Shown: one piece after another, positions 25,575 to 34,338 of the stretch
Layout of the letters: every line of letters starts with the position of its first letter
How positions within the stretch are numbered: position 1 is the stretch's first letter
NCBI RefSeq assembly: GCF_016917755.1
Contig: NZ_CP070326.1
Span: 8,494,001-8,558,000, forward strand
Length of the DNA: 64,000 bases
Reading direction: 5' to 3'
Origin: Streptomyces noursei
Lineage (GTDB): Bacteria; Actinomycetota; Actinomycetes; Streptomycetales; Streptomycetaceae
The notes under the pieces: model-generated
Told to the model about the DNA's origin: nothing
Seen by the model: the letters and a program-made list of their open reading frames with translations, nothing else
Database searches by the model: none
Program-made: the position numbers and the translations under genes

Positions 25575-26033
25575 GTAGTTGAAGTTCCAGCTGAGCTGGA
25601 GCGGTCCGCGTCCGTAGTAGGCGGCTTGGCCGGCCGGACACCCGTACGGCTGGGTGGCGTCGCAGTAGTGCGGGTAGTTGCCGGTGTTCTGCTCCACCAC
25701 GTAGACCAGGCCCCCGGTCTCGTGGCCGACGTTCGCCAGGAAGGCGGCGGCCTCCTGGCGTTTGACGGTGTCGCTCCCGGTGTTCGCGAACTCCGGGTAG
25801 GAGCTCAGCGCGGCGACCAGCCCGCTGTAGGTGTAGAACGGATTCCGGTTCGGGAACATCTGGTTGAACTGCGCCTCGCTGACGACGAATCCCTCGGCTC
25901 GGGTGTCCGCACCAGCCGGGGCGACGCAGGAAGGACAGCCCGCCGAGGCCACCGCCGGCGAGGCGGGCGCGACGAGGGCGAGGCCCACGGCCATGCTGGT
26001 GGCGCTTAACAGGGCGGCGAGGCGGGTCTTCAT
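25575..26033 (-). CDS. GH19 chitinase, 5' exon with signal peptide (interrupted gene)
   Basis: ATG 26033 (AAGGAG 8 bp upstream) begins a Sec signal peptide (MKTRLAALLSATSMAVGLAL, cleavage near ASA-G, residue 31). The GH19 catalytic domain follows: the general acid Glu is E105 in NVGHETGG and the second catalytic Glu is about E114 in VVEQN. YYGRGPLQLSWNFNY ends the exon at residue 153. There is no chitin-binding module. Without splicing, translation runs 12 residues into the intron and stops, giving a truncated, probably inactive protein. A DasR-type box about 145 bp upstream indicates N-acetylglucosamine control. Confidence 0.88.
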
Positions 26034-26822
26034 GGCGGTGACTCCTTCGCGCGGCCGGACCCCGCGGGCGAGAAGGGTGGGGGGGCGACCACTGTGGGGG
26101 GGCAAGTACCGTGCGGAACCGGCTCGTTGACGCATGAGCAGGCAGGTCGGCGACTGCGACCGGGGGGGCGATCCGCGGTCTAGACCAGGTCACCCTACGG
26201 GCGGTCGCGCGAGCATGTCCATACCACTGCGGCGACGGCCGGCGGTCCGCCCCGGGCTCACTCCGCCGCGCCCCCTCCGCCGGTCACCGGAGCCCGCCGG
26301 GCCGGCCTCCGCGGGCGGCCGAGCCGGGCAGGGTCGCGCAAGGGAGCCGCCTCCACCAGCTCCCGGACGAGGCCGTGGTCCGGAGAGAGACGACAGGCGG
26401 GATCGGTGGCGGCGGCGTCGCCGGTGAACGCGAACGCCTGGCAGCGGCAGCACCGCGGAACGCCGCAAGGGAGCGGAGGGAACGGCAGATGGCGGTCCGT
26501 GCGTCAACGGCACCGTGGGCGCCAGCGGTTGCCGGGTCGTCGGCCACGGTGCGTGGTGGTGTCCGGTGTGGCTGTGCAGATTGCAGAATCCTCAGCCGGG
26601 GCGGCACGGTCCAGGGCGGCGCGGAAAATCGATCCGACCTGTGGACGCCTCACACAGCCATCCGGACGCCCCGGTGACCAACGCTCCGCCAGCCCACCCC
26701 CGGTGGCCGACCACCGCCCACGCGGATGACAACGGATGCGGCGCACCCGGTTCGAAGATGGCGTTCCGGACCAACCTGTACGAGGCCGTGCCCGCTCGCC
26801 CGTGCGATCAACGCCCCACACC
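26034..26822. other. Long intergenic region upstream of the chitinase gene
   Basis: 789 bp with no credible gene on either strand. It contains the DasR-like box (26176-26187) and G-rich runs of seven around 26081 and 26096 in the chitinase promoter area. The rest, toward the lipase stop at 26823, shows nothing recognisable. Confidence 0.5.
26176..26187. promoter_or_regulatory. DasR-responsive element (dre)-like palindrome
   Basis: CGGTCTAGACCA, with the perfect palindrome GGTCTAGACC at 26177-26186, matches 11 of 12 bases of the chitinase-promoter/dre core TGGTCTAGACCA known from Streptomyces. It lies about 145 bp upstream of the chitinase ATG. DasR is the GntR-family repressor of the chitin/GlcNAc regulon. 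Confidence 0.75.
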
Positions 26823-27992
26823 TCACGGGCAGTTGCCGGGTGCCGGTCGGTCCGCGAAGCGGTCGGCGAGCCAGTCGGCGGCCGGCGCGGCGCCGACGAT
26901 CGCGCCGAGCACGTGCTCACCGAGCGGTATCGAGGTCCACTGGACGCGGGCGCCCCGGGCGCACCAGTCGGCCCGCAGCCGCTTGCCGACGGCGTACGGG
27001 ATCAGCTCGTCGGCGGTGCCGTGGTAGAGGTACACGGGCGCGTCCGGGGCCCGGGTGCCGAGCGTGGACTCGCGCAGCCGGGCCTGCCAGTCCGGCTGGT
27101 CCAGCGGGTTGCGGACGGTCACGTCGGAGATCCTCTTGAAGAGCCCGGCGGCGACGTCGGCGACGACGCAGTTCTCGCGCAGGAAGGCGACATAGCGCCG
27201 GCCCCGGTCGTTGAGGTACTTCGCCAGGTCCAGCTCGGGGAAGGCGGCGTTCTGGCCGATGGCGGCCATCAGGATCAGCCCGGCGCCGACGTTGCCGTTG
27301 TTGGCGTCCGCGACCTTGCGCAGGTCGGCCGGGACGCCGCCGGTCGCGGTGCCCTTGACCTTGAGTTCGGGCGCGTAGGCCCGGTGCAGCTCGGCGGCCC
27401 AGCTGGTGGCCTGGCCGCCCTGGGAGTAGCCCATGATGCCGACCGGGGAGTCCTGGGTGACGCCGGCGGCGGCCGCTTCGGGGAGCCGCTCGGCGGCCCG
27501 GGCGGCGTCCAGGACGGCCTGCCCCTCGGCGCGCCCAACGGTGTAGGTGTGGTCGCCGGGGGTGCCCAGACCCTCGTAGTCGGTGACCGCGACCGCCCAG
27601 CCGCGGGCGGTGAGTTGCTGGATGAGGTTGGCCTCCATGGTGGTGCCCTTGGGGAAGCCGGCCGAGGGGGCGCAGGAGTCGCCGAGGCCGACGGTGCCGA
27701 CGGCGTAGGTGACGAGCGGGCGCGGGCCCGTGCGGCCGTCGTCGGGCACGATCACGGTGCCGGAGACGGTGTTGGGGGTGCCCTTGGCGGAGGTGGAGCG
27801 GTAGGTGAGGTGCCAGGCGCGGGTACCGGTCGGCTGGCCGGGCAGCGGATGGAACGCGGTGGGGGTGGCGGTGACGATGTCGCCGGGGCGGCCGGCCGCG
27901 GTCCGCGGCGGGTCCGCGGCGGCGGCGCCGACGGTGCCGAGCGACAGGGCCAGCGCTGCGGCGGTGCCCAGGGCGGTGGCGCGACGGTGCAT
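26823..27992 (-). CDS. Secreted lipase/esterase of the LIP family
   Basis: ATG 27992 (GGGAGA about 7 bp upstream) gives 389 aa with a Sec signal peptide (MHRRATALGTAAALALSLGT, cleavage near AAA-D, residue 26). It is an alpha/beta hydrolase of the secretory lipase (LIP, PF03583-like) family. The nucleophile elbow is GYSQGG (MGYSQGGQATSWAAELH), with Asp in YLYHGTADELIP and the catalytic His in LGEHVLGAIV. The cap region includes YLNDRGRRYVAFLREN. The likely job is hydrolysis of esters or triglycerides outside the cell. It lies after a 789-bp gap from the chitinase; an AraC regulator is upstream in the same direction. Confidence 0.88.
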   Translation of the reverse strand: MHRRATALGTAAALALSLGTVGAAAADPPRTAAGRPGDIVTATPTAFHPLPGQPTGTRAWHLTYRSTSAKGTPNTVSGTVIVPDDGRTGPRPLVTYAVGTVGLGDSCAPSAGFPKGTTMEANLIQQLTARGWAVAVTDYEGLGTPGDHTYTVGRAEGQAVLDAARAAERLPEAAAAGVTQDSPVGIMGYSQGGQATSWAAELHRAYAPELKVKGTATGGVPADLRKVADANNGNVGAGLILMAAIGQNAAFPELDLAKYLNDRGRRYVAFLRENCVVADVAAGLFKRISDVTVRNPLDQPDWQARLRESTLGTRAPDAPVYLYHGTADELIPYAVGKRLRADWCARGARVQWTSIPLGEHVLGAIVGAAPAADWLADRFADRPAPGNCP

Positions 27993-28075
27993 GCGGCTCT
28001 CCCAACTGTCCTGTGGACCGGGGTGGTTGGGCCGACCGTAGTGAGCTGCGCAGGGGCGGGCGCTGACCGGAACGC

Positions 28076-29158
28076 TCAGCTTTGCTGGCCGCGCGGGACG
28101 GACGGGCCGGACGGCGGGGCCTCGCCGAGCCGCGGGGTGCCGCCGGCCAGTCGGTACGCGCCGGGGGTGGTGCCGGTCCAGCGGCGGAAAGCGCGGTGGA
28201 AGGCGGTGTCCTCGGAGAAGCCGATCCGGGCCGCGAGTGCGGCGATCGGCTCCCGCCCGTCGGTCAGCGCGGTGAGCGCGGCGTCCCGGCGCACCGTGTC
28301 CTTCAGCCGTTGGTACGAAGTGCCCTCGGCACGCAGCCGGCGCCGCAGCGTCGCCGGGCTGACCGCCAGCCGGGCCGCGATCTCGCCGGCCTCCGGCAGC
28401 CGCGCCGGCGCCGGGGACCGCAGCGCCTGGGCGAGGCTGCGGCGCACCTGCTCGGCGACGGTGGTGCCGTAGTCGCGGCGGCCCAGCAGGTCGGCCGGTG
28501 CCCGCCGCAGCAGGGCGGCCAGCGCCGGCTGGTCCCGGACGACCGGCGCGGTGAGCCAGTGGGCGTCCCAGCCGGCCGCGGTGTACGGGGCGCCGAAGCG
28601 GACCGGGCAGCCGAACAGGGCCGGGTACTCGTCGGCGTGCGCGGGGGCCGGGTGGGCGAACTGGGCCCAGTGCAGCGGGATCCGACGCCCGATCAGCCAG
28701 CCGGCGAGCCGGTGCCAGATGAGCAGCAGGCAGGCGGCGAGGAAGGCGGCCTCGTCGTGCCGGTGCAGTGCGCTGCGGACGGTGAGGACGGCCGGCCCGT
28801 CGTCCGGGCGGAGCGCCACGGCCAGGTCGGGGCCGCCGGGGAAGAGCCGGTAGAAGCGCGTGGCCCGGTCCAGGGCGGAACCGAGGTCCGGGCAGCCCAG
28901 GCAGGCGTGGCACATCATCGCGAACGTGCCGCGGCGGCTGGGGACCGGGCCCAGGCCCAGGAACTCGTCGTCGGTGGCCTGGTGCAGGGCCCGGATCAGG
29001 CGGGTGAACTGTTCCGCGGTGACCCGGGCCCGGTCGTCGGCGAGCAGCAGCGGCGGAATCCCGGCGCCCTGGAGCAACGGGGCGGTGTCGATCCCGAGCC
29101 GCCGCGCCCCGCCCAGCGCCGCCCGTACGTGGTGCACCGCGATCGTCAACCCGCTCAT
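28076..29158 (-). CDS. AraC family transcriptional regulator
   Basis: A 360-aa regulator with an N-terminal ligand/dimerisation domain of the Arabinose_bd (OruR/GadX-like) type (about 20-200, LLQGAGIPPLLLADDRARVTA). A C-terminal AraC double HTH (about 235-335) contains RRLRAEGTSYQRLKDTVRRD and the signature IAALAARIGFSEDTAFHRAF followed by RWTGTTPGAYR. Regulators of this subfamily often sense fatty-acid- or lipid-like compounds. It is transcribed in the same direction as the secreted lipase 83 bp downstream, so it may control it; that is inference from position. Confidence 0.88.
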   Translation of the reverse strand: MSGLTIAVHHVRAALGGARRLGIDTAPLLQGAGIPPLLLADDRARVTAEQFTRLIRALHQATDDEFLGLGPVPSRRGTFAMMCHACLGCPDLGSALDRATRFYRLFPGGPDLAVALRPDDGPAVLTVRSALHRHDEAAFLAACLLLIWHRLAGWLIGRRIPLHWAQFAHPAPAHADEYPALFGCPVRFGAPYTAAGWDAHWLTAPVVRDQPALAALLRRAPADLLGRRDYGTTVAEQVRRSLAQALRSPAPARLPEAGEIAARLAVSPATLRRRLRAEGTSYQRLKDTVRRDAALTALTDGREPIAALAARIGFSEDTAFHRAFRRWTGTTPGAYRLAGGTPRLGEAPPSGPSVPRGQQS

Positions 29159-29260
29159 GGCCGCACCGTAGCGGTGGCGGGCGCAGAGGTCAGCGGTCGT
29201 GACGCCGCCGGTCGGCGGGGGCGGGCGCGGGCGGCCCCGCCGAGCGGTGCGACCGCCGGC

Positions 29261-30367
29261 TCAGCAGATCCGCGGCAGCTGCTCCCCCAGGGGCAGGTCC
29301 ACCACCCGCGTGCCACCGAGCGGGGTGCGGGCCACCACCATGCCGGGGTGGGCGGCGACCGCCTCGCCGATCACCGCGGCGCCGGCGCCCAAGGGGTGGG
29401 CGCGCATCGCGTCCAGCACGGCGTCGGCGTGCTCACGGGGGACGAACGCCACCAGCTTGCCCTCGTTGGCGACGTACATCGGGTCGAGGCCGAGGATGGC
29501 GCAGGCGTTGGCGACGGCCGGGGGGACGGGGACGGCGCGCTCGTCGATGACCACGCCGGTGGCGGAGGCGGTGGCGATCTCGTTGAGCGCGGCGGCCAGT
29601 CCACCTCGGGTGGGGTCGCGCAGCACGTGCAGTTCGGGGGTGACCGCGAGCATCGTCTGGACGAGCCCGCCGAGGGCCGCGCAGTCGCTCTCGATCTCCA
29701 CGCCGAACTCCAGGCCCTCGCGGACGCTCATGATGGCCACGCCGTGCACGCCGATGTCGCCGCTGACGATCACCACGTCGCCGGGCACCACCCGCTGCGG
29801 CCGCAGATCGACGCCGGGCGGGATCACCCCGATGCCGGCGGTGTTGAGGTAGACCCCGTCGCCGCGGCCGGCCTCGACGACCTTGGTGTCGCCGGTGGCC
29901 ACCTCCACGCCGGCGGCCCGGGCCGCGGCGCCCATCGCGTCGGCGACCCCGGCGACCACCGGCATCTCCACGCCCTCCTCCAGGATGAAACCGCAGGAGA
30001 GGTAGGCGGCCCGGGCCCCGCTCATGGCGAGGTCGTTGACGGTGCCGTTGACCGCGAGGTCGCCGATGCAGCCGCCGGGGAAGAACAGCGGGCGGACGAC
30101 GTAGGAGTCGGTGGAGAAGGCCAGGCGCTGTCCGCCGAGCGCGAAGACCGCGGAGTCGCCGAGCTGGGCGAGGAGTTCACCGCCGAAGGCGGGCACGAAG
30201 ATCTGCTGGACGAGTTCGGCGGAGAGCGCCCCGCCCCCGCCGTGCCCCATCACGACACGCGGGGTCTCGCGCAGCGGGGCGGGGCAGGTCCAGCCGGTGA
30301 TGTCGACGGTGGGCAGGTCGCGGGGGCCCTGCGCGGTGGTGGGGGTCTGCGAGGTGGTGTCAGACAA
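29261..30367 (-). CDS. hypE: Hydrogenase expression/formation protein HypE
   Basis: A 368-aa AIR-synthase-like ATPase that dehydrates the thiocarboxamide to thiocyanate and hands CN to the HypC-HypD complex for the NiFe centre. The C-terminus is the required PRIC with the acceptor Cys as the last residue. MGHGGGG near residue 42 is the family's Gly-rich region. The start is TTG 30367: GGAGG 9 bp upstream, and the gene overlaps the hypD stop by 8 bp. Last gene of the hydrogenase locus; the AraC gene follows after 102 bp. Confidence 0.95.
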   Translation of the reverse strand: MSDTTSQTPTTAQGPRDLPTVDITGWTCPAPLRETPRVVMGHGGGGALSAELVQQIFVPAFGGELLAQLGDSAVFALGGQRLAFSTDSYVVRPLFFPGGCIGDLAVNGTVNDLAMSGARAAYLSCGFILEEGVEMPVVAGVADAMGAAARAAGVEVATGDTKVVEAGRGDGVYLNTAGIGVIPPGVDLRPQRVVPGDVVIVSGDIGVHGVAIMSVREGLEFGVEIESDCAALGGLVQTMLAVTPELHVLRDPTRGGLAAALNEIATASATGVVIDERAVPVPPAVANACAILGLDPMYVANEGKLVAFVPREHADAVLDAMRAHPLGAGAAVIGEAVAAHPGMVVARTPLGGTRVVDLPLGEQLPRIC

Positions 30368-31484
30368 CGGGGGTCGCCTCCAAGGGGGTCGGCGTGCTGC
30401 CGAGCCGGCGGTACAGGTAGTAGGCGGCGCAGGCGCCCTCGCTGGAGACCATGGTGGCGCCGAGCGGGGTGCGCGGGGTGCAGGTGGTGCCGAACGCCTG
30501 GCACTCGTGGGGTTTGATCAGCCCCTGCAGGACCTCGCCGCTGCGGCAGGCGGCGGGCTCGCGGGTGGTGATGCCCCCGACCGAGAAGCGGTGTTCGGCG
30601 TCGTGGTCGCGGTAGCGGTCGGAGAGCCGCCAGCCGCTGGCGGGGATGGTGCCGATGCCGCGCCAGCTGCGGTCGGTGACCTCGAAGACGTCGGCCAGCA
30701 TGGCCCGGGCGGCCGGGTTGCCGTCGGGGCGGACGGCGCGCGGATAGGCGTTGTCCACGGTGTGCTCGCCGCGTTCCAGCTGGCGGACGGTGCGACGGAT
30801 GCCCTCCAGGATGTCCAGCGGTTCAAAGCCGGTGACGACGATCGGCACCCGGAAGCGGTCGGCCAGTGCGGGGTACTCGTCGGTGCCCATCACGCTGCAC
30901 ACATGGCCGGCGGCCAGGAATCCCTGGACCCGGCAGCTCGACGAGGTCATGATCGCCTCGATCGCGGGCGGCACCCGGACGTGCGAGACCAGCATGCTGA
31001 AGTTGCGGATGCCCAGCTTGCGGGCCTGATAGACCGTCATGGCATTGGGCGGGGCGGTGGTCTCGAAGCCGATGCCGAAGAACACCACCTCGCGGTGCGG
31101 GTTCTGTTGGGCGATCTTCAGGGCGTCGAGCGGCGAGTAGACCACGCGGACGTCGCCGCCCTCGCCGCGTACCCGGAACAGGTCGCGGTCGGTGCCCGGG
31201 ACGCGGAGCATGTCGCCGAACGAGCAGAAGATCACCTCGGGGCGGGCGGCGATCTCCAGCGCCTGGTCGATGACCGCCAGCGGGGTGACGCATACCGGGC
31301 AGCCCGGCCCGTGGATCAACTCGACCTCTTCGGGGAGAAGTTGGTCGATGCCGTGCCGGATGATGGTGTGCGTCTGGCCGCCGCAGACCTCCATCAGCGC
31401 CCAGGGCCGGGTCACCGTGGCGCGGATCTCGCCGAGCAGCCGCCGGGCCAGCTCCGGGTTCTGGAACTCGTCGAGGTACTTCAC
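30360..31484 (-). CDS. hypD: Hydrogenase formation protein HypD
   Basis: GTG 31484 has AGGAGG about 7 bp upstream and gives 374 aa. HypD is the [4Fe-4S] scaffold on which Fe(CN)2CO is built together with HypC. The characteristic Cys motifs are all present: MEVCGGQTHT, GPGCPVCVTP, SSSCRVQGF, and the cluster-binding C-terminal set ACRSGEVLQG and ECQAFGTTCTP. The GTG start overlaps the hypC stop (GTGA), and the hypE start lies inside its end, so all three are translationally coupled. Confidence 0.96.
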   Translation of the reverse strand: MKYLDEFQNPELARRLLGEIRATVTRPWALMEVCGGQTHTIIRHGIDQLLPEEVELIHGPGCPVCVTPLAVIDQALEIAARPEVIFCSFGDMLRVPGTDRDLFRVRGEGGDVRVVYSPLDALKIAQQNPHREVVFFGIGFETTAPPNAMTVYQARKLGIRNFSMLVSHVRVPPAIEAIMTSSSCRVQGFLAAGHVCSVMGTDEYPALADRFRVPIVVTGFEPLDILEGIRRTVRQLERGEHTVDNAYPRAVRPDGNPAARAMLADVFEVTDRSWRGIGTIPASGWRLSDRYRDHDAEHRFSVGGITTREPAACRSGEVLQGLIKPHECQAFGTTCTPRTPLGATMVSSEGACAAYYLYRRLGSTPTPLEATPVV

Positions 31485-31780
31485 TTCCGCGCCTCCTGTG
31501 CCTGGATCGCTTCCCGGGCGGCCGCCGCTTCCCACGGGTCGCCGAACTCCTCCTGGAGCAGGCCGAGTTCCTCGAAGAGCTCCAGGGTCCGCCGGGCCGA
31601 CTCCTCGTCGAGGCGCTGCAGCGCGAAGCCCACATGGACGATCGCGTAGTCGCCGACCACGAGGTCCGGCACGTATTCCAGGCACACCTCCTTGACCACC
31701 CCGCCGAAGTCGACGGTGGCCATCCGGGTGCCGTCCCGTTCCTCGATCTCCATCACTTTGCCGGGCACCGCCAGGCACAT
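31481..31780 (-). CDS. hypC: Hydrogenase assembly chaperone HypC
   Basis: A 99-aa HypC/HupF chaperone with the invariant N-terminus MCLAVPGKVMEIEE, whose Cys2 coordinates the Fe(CN)2CO moiety and contacts the large-subunit precursor. The OB-like core includes ATVDFGGVVKEVCLEYVPD and VGDYAIVHVGFAL. GAGGAGGAG precedes ATG 31780. Overlaps hypD by 4 bp and lies 47 bp downstream of hypF. Confidence 0.96.
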   Translation of the reverse strand: MCLAVPGKVMEIEERDGTRMATVDFGGVVKEVCLEYVPDLVVGDYAIVHVGFALQRLDEESARRTLELFEELGLLQEEFGDPWEAAAAREAIQAQEARK

Positions 31781-31827
31781 GGCTCCTCCTCGTCGTACGG
31801 GTGCGGGTGCGGGGACATACAGGGGGG

Positions 31828-34338
31828 CTAGGCGCCGCGCCGCCAGGCCGCGACCAGCAGTTGACCGAGCGCCAGTCCGCCGTCGTTGGGCGGGACCAGG
31901 CGGTGCCGCAGCACGGTGAAACCGTCCTGGCGCAGCATCCGGGCGGCGGTCTCGGCGAGCAGGGTGTTGACGAACACCCCGCCGGTCAGTGCCACGGTCG
32001 ACAGGCCGGTGCGCTCCCTGGCCAGTCCGCAGCAGCGCCGGACCAGCCGGGCGACCGCGGCGTGGAAGCGGGCCGCGACCGGCGCCGGGCCGGTGCCGGC
32101 CCGCACGTCCTCGATGACCGCGGCGAGCACGGGGGCGGGGTCGGCGACCAGCGCCGCGCCTCCGTCGCCCGGGGTGCCGGTGCGCAGCCCGAAGGTGTAG
32201 CCCGGGCCGCGGTCGTCGCCGGCGGCGCGGGCGGCGGCCTCCAGTGCGGCGGCGGCCTGCGCCTCGTAGCCGGCGTGGTGGCAGATCCCGGCGAGCGAGG
32301 AGACCGCGTCGAAGAGCCGGCCCATGCTGGAGGTCGGCGCGCAGTTGAGGTTGCGCTCCAACTGGCGTGCCAGCAGCTGGAGTTCGTCGGGCGGGCAGGC
32401 GGCGACCGGCGGCAGGTCGGGGGTCCAGGGGAGGCCCGCGGCGTGCAGATGGGCGAGGGCCATCCGGTAGGGCCGGCGGACGGCGCCGTCGCCGCCGGGC
32501 TGCGGGACGTAGCCGAGCTGGGCGAAGCGGCGGTATCCGGCGTAGTCGGCGAGGAGGACCTCGCCGCCCCAGACCGCACCGTCGTCGCCGTAGCCGGTGC
32601 CGTCGAAAGCGACGCCGATCACCGGCCGGCTGCCGTCCAGGCCGTGTTCGGCCATGGTGGAGGCGATGTGCGCGTGGTGGTGCTGGACCCGGACCAGGGG
32701 ACGACCGCGGGTGTGCCGGTGGGCCCACTGGCCGGTGCGGTAGCCGGGGTGCCGGTCGGTGGCCAGCAGCCGGGGCCGGACCCCGGTGAGGGTCGCCAGG
32801 TGCTCGGCGGCCCGCTCGAACGCCAGCTGGGTGGCGAGGTCGTCCATGTCGCCGATGTGCGCGGACAGCCAGGCCCGGTGCCCCTCCCCCAGGCACAGCA
32901 CGGTCTTCAGGTCACCGCCGGTGGCCAGCGCGGGCCGGACCGGCACCGGCAGCGGCACCGGGTACGGGGCGCAGCCGCGCGAGCGCCGGACGTACAGCGG
33001 TGCGCCGTCGCTGATCCGGACCACCGAGTCGTCGCACGGGACCTGGATCGCCCGGTCGTGGGCCAGCCAGGCATCGGCCAGGTGCGTCAGCCGCACCAGG
33101 GCGTCCGCGTCGTCCGTGACGAGCGGGTCGCCGGAGACGTTGCCGCTGGTCATCACCAGCAGCCGGGGCCCCTGGGGGTCGCCGGGCAGGCCGAACAGCA
33201 GGTGGTGCAGTGGGGTGTAGGGGAGCATCAGCCCCAGGTCGGGGCAGCCGGGGGCGACGTGGTCGGAGACCGCCGGGGCTCCCGGCGCGGGCCCACCGGG
33301 CCGCCGGCGCAGCAGCACGATCGGCCGCACCGACCCGGTGAGCAGCGCCCGCTCCTCCGTACCGAGCTCCACCAGCCCTTCCACATCAGCGAGTTGACGG
33401 GCCATCAGGGCGAAAGGCTTGTCGCCTCGGGCCTTCCGCCGACGCAGCTCGGCCACCGCGCGGTCGTCCTGGGCGTCGCACACCAGGTGGTAGCCGCCCA
33501 GGCCCTTGACGGCGACGATCGCGCCCTCGGCGAGCAGCCGCCGGGCGCCGGCCACCGGGTCGCCGGGCAGCGGACGCGGCGGGCCGGCGGGCCCGTCCGG
33601 GCCGTGGGCCAGCAGCCGCAGCCGGGGCCCGCAGTCATGGCAGGCGACCGGCTGGGCGTGGAACCGCCGGTCGGCCGGGTCCGCGTACTCGGCCGCGCAG
33701 CGCGGGCACATCGGGAAGTCGGCCATCGTGGTCTGCGCCCGGTCGTAGGGCAGCGCGCGGACGATGGTGAAGCGCGGCCCGCAGTGCGTGCAGGTGACGA
33801 AGGGGTGCCGGTAGCGGCGGTCGGCGGGGTCGGTCAGTTCGGCCAGGCAGGCGTCACAGGTGGCGGCGTCCGGCGCGACCAGGGTGCGGGCCGGGCCACC
33901 GGTGCGGGAGGGGAGGATGGTGAAGCCGGTGCCGCCGGTGACCTCGATGTCCTGGCCGTCCACCGCCTCCACGACCGCCAGCGGCGGCGCCTCGGCGCGC
34001 AGCCGCGCACCGAACCGGTGCAGCACGCCCGGCGGGCCCTCGACCTCGGCGACGACTCCTTCGCCGGTGTTGCTGACGTGACCGGCCAGCCCCAGCTCGG
34101 TGGCGAGGCCGTGCACGAACGGGCGGAAGCCGACGCCCTGGACGATGCCGCGCACGATGATCCGGTGGCGGGCGGGGGCGGCCCCGAGGGCCTCGGCACG
34201 GCGTACCCTGCCCACCGCTCCCGCGCGGGGGGCCTCCCCCGCGCCCGGGGACGCCCGCTCGTCGAGGGACGTCGACGGCTCGGGGGAGGCTGCGGGAGCG
34301 TGGGGAGCGGTGCCGGCACCGGGCCGCCCGACGGTCAT
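31828..34338 (-). CDS. hypF: Carbamoyltransferase HypF
   Basis: An 836-aa HypF that makes the thiocarboxamide on HypE from carbamoyl phosphate. A roughly 55-residue Ala/Pro-rich N-terminal extension is not typical. The acylphosphatase domain follows (about 58-145, RIIVRGIVQGVGFRPFVHGL). Two zinc fingers follow (CDACLAEL with CTHCGPRF, and CPRCAAEY with CHDCGPRL). A YrdC-like domain (about 255-440, VAVKGLGGYHLVCDA) precedes the Kae1-like carbamoyltransferase domain (about 470-836, HHHAHIASTMAEHG and FDGTGYGDDG). ATG 34338 overlaps the hypB stop by 4 bp. A 47-bp gap separates it from hypC downstream. Confidence 0.95.
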   Translation of the reverse strand: MTVGRPGAGTAPHAPAASPEPSTSLDERASPGAGEAPRAGAVGRVRRAEALGAAPARHRIIVRGIVQGVGFRPFVHGLATELGLAGHVSNTGEGVVAEVEGPPGVLHRFGARLRAEAPPLAVVEAVDGQDIEVTGGTGFTILPSRTGGPARTLVAPDAATCDACLAELTDPADRRYRHPFVTCTHCGPRFTIVRALPYDRAQTTMADFPMCPRCAAEYADPADRRFHAQPVACHDCGPRLRLLAHGPDGPAGPPRPLPGDPVAGARRLLAEGAIVAVKGLGGYHLVCDAQDDRAVAELRRRKARGDKPFALMARQLADVEGLVELGTEERALLTGSVRPIVLLRRRPGGPAPGAPAVSDHVAPGCPDLGLMLPYTPLHHLLFGLPGDPQGPRLLVMTSGNVSGDPLVTDDADALVRLTHLADAWLAHDRAIQVPCDDSVVRISDGAPLYVRRSRGCAPYPVPLPVPVRPALATGGDLKTVLCLGEGHRAWLSAHIGDMDDLATQLAFERAAEHLATLTGVRPRLLATDRHPGYRTGQWAHRHTRGRPLVRVQHHHAHIASTMAEHGLDGSRPVIGVAFDGTGYGDDGAVWGGEVLLADYAGYRRFAQLGYVPQPGGDGAVRRPYRMALAHLHAAGLPWTPDLPPVAACPPDELQLLARQLERNLNCAPTSSMGRLFDAVSSLAGICHHAGYEAQAAAALEAAARAAGDDRGPGYTFGLRTGTPGDGGAALVADPAPVLAAVIEDVRAGTGPAPVAARFHAAVARLVRRCCGLARERTGLSTVALTGGVFVNTLLAETAARMLRQDGFTVLRHRLVPPNDGGLALGQLLVAAWRRGA

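Noticed and set aside
26134..26680. Several overlapping open frames in the region upstream of the chitinase gene
   Set aside because: Arg/Pro/Gly-rich composition, no ribosome binding site and no recognisable domain; frames exist on both strands simply because of GC content.
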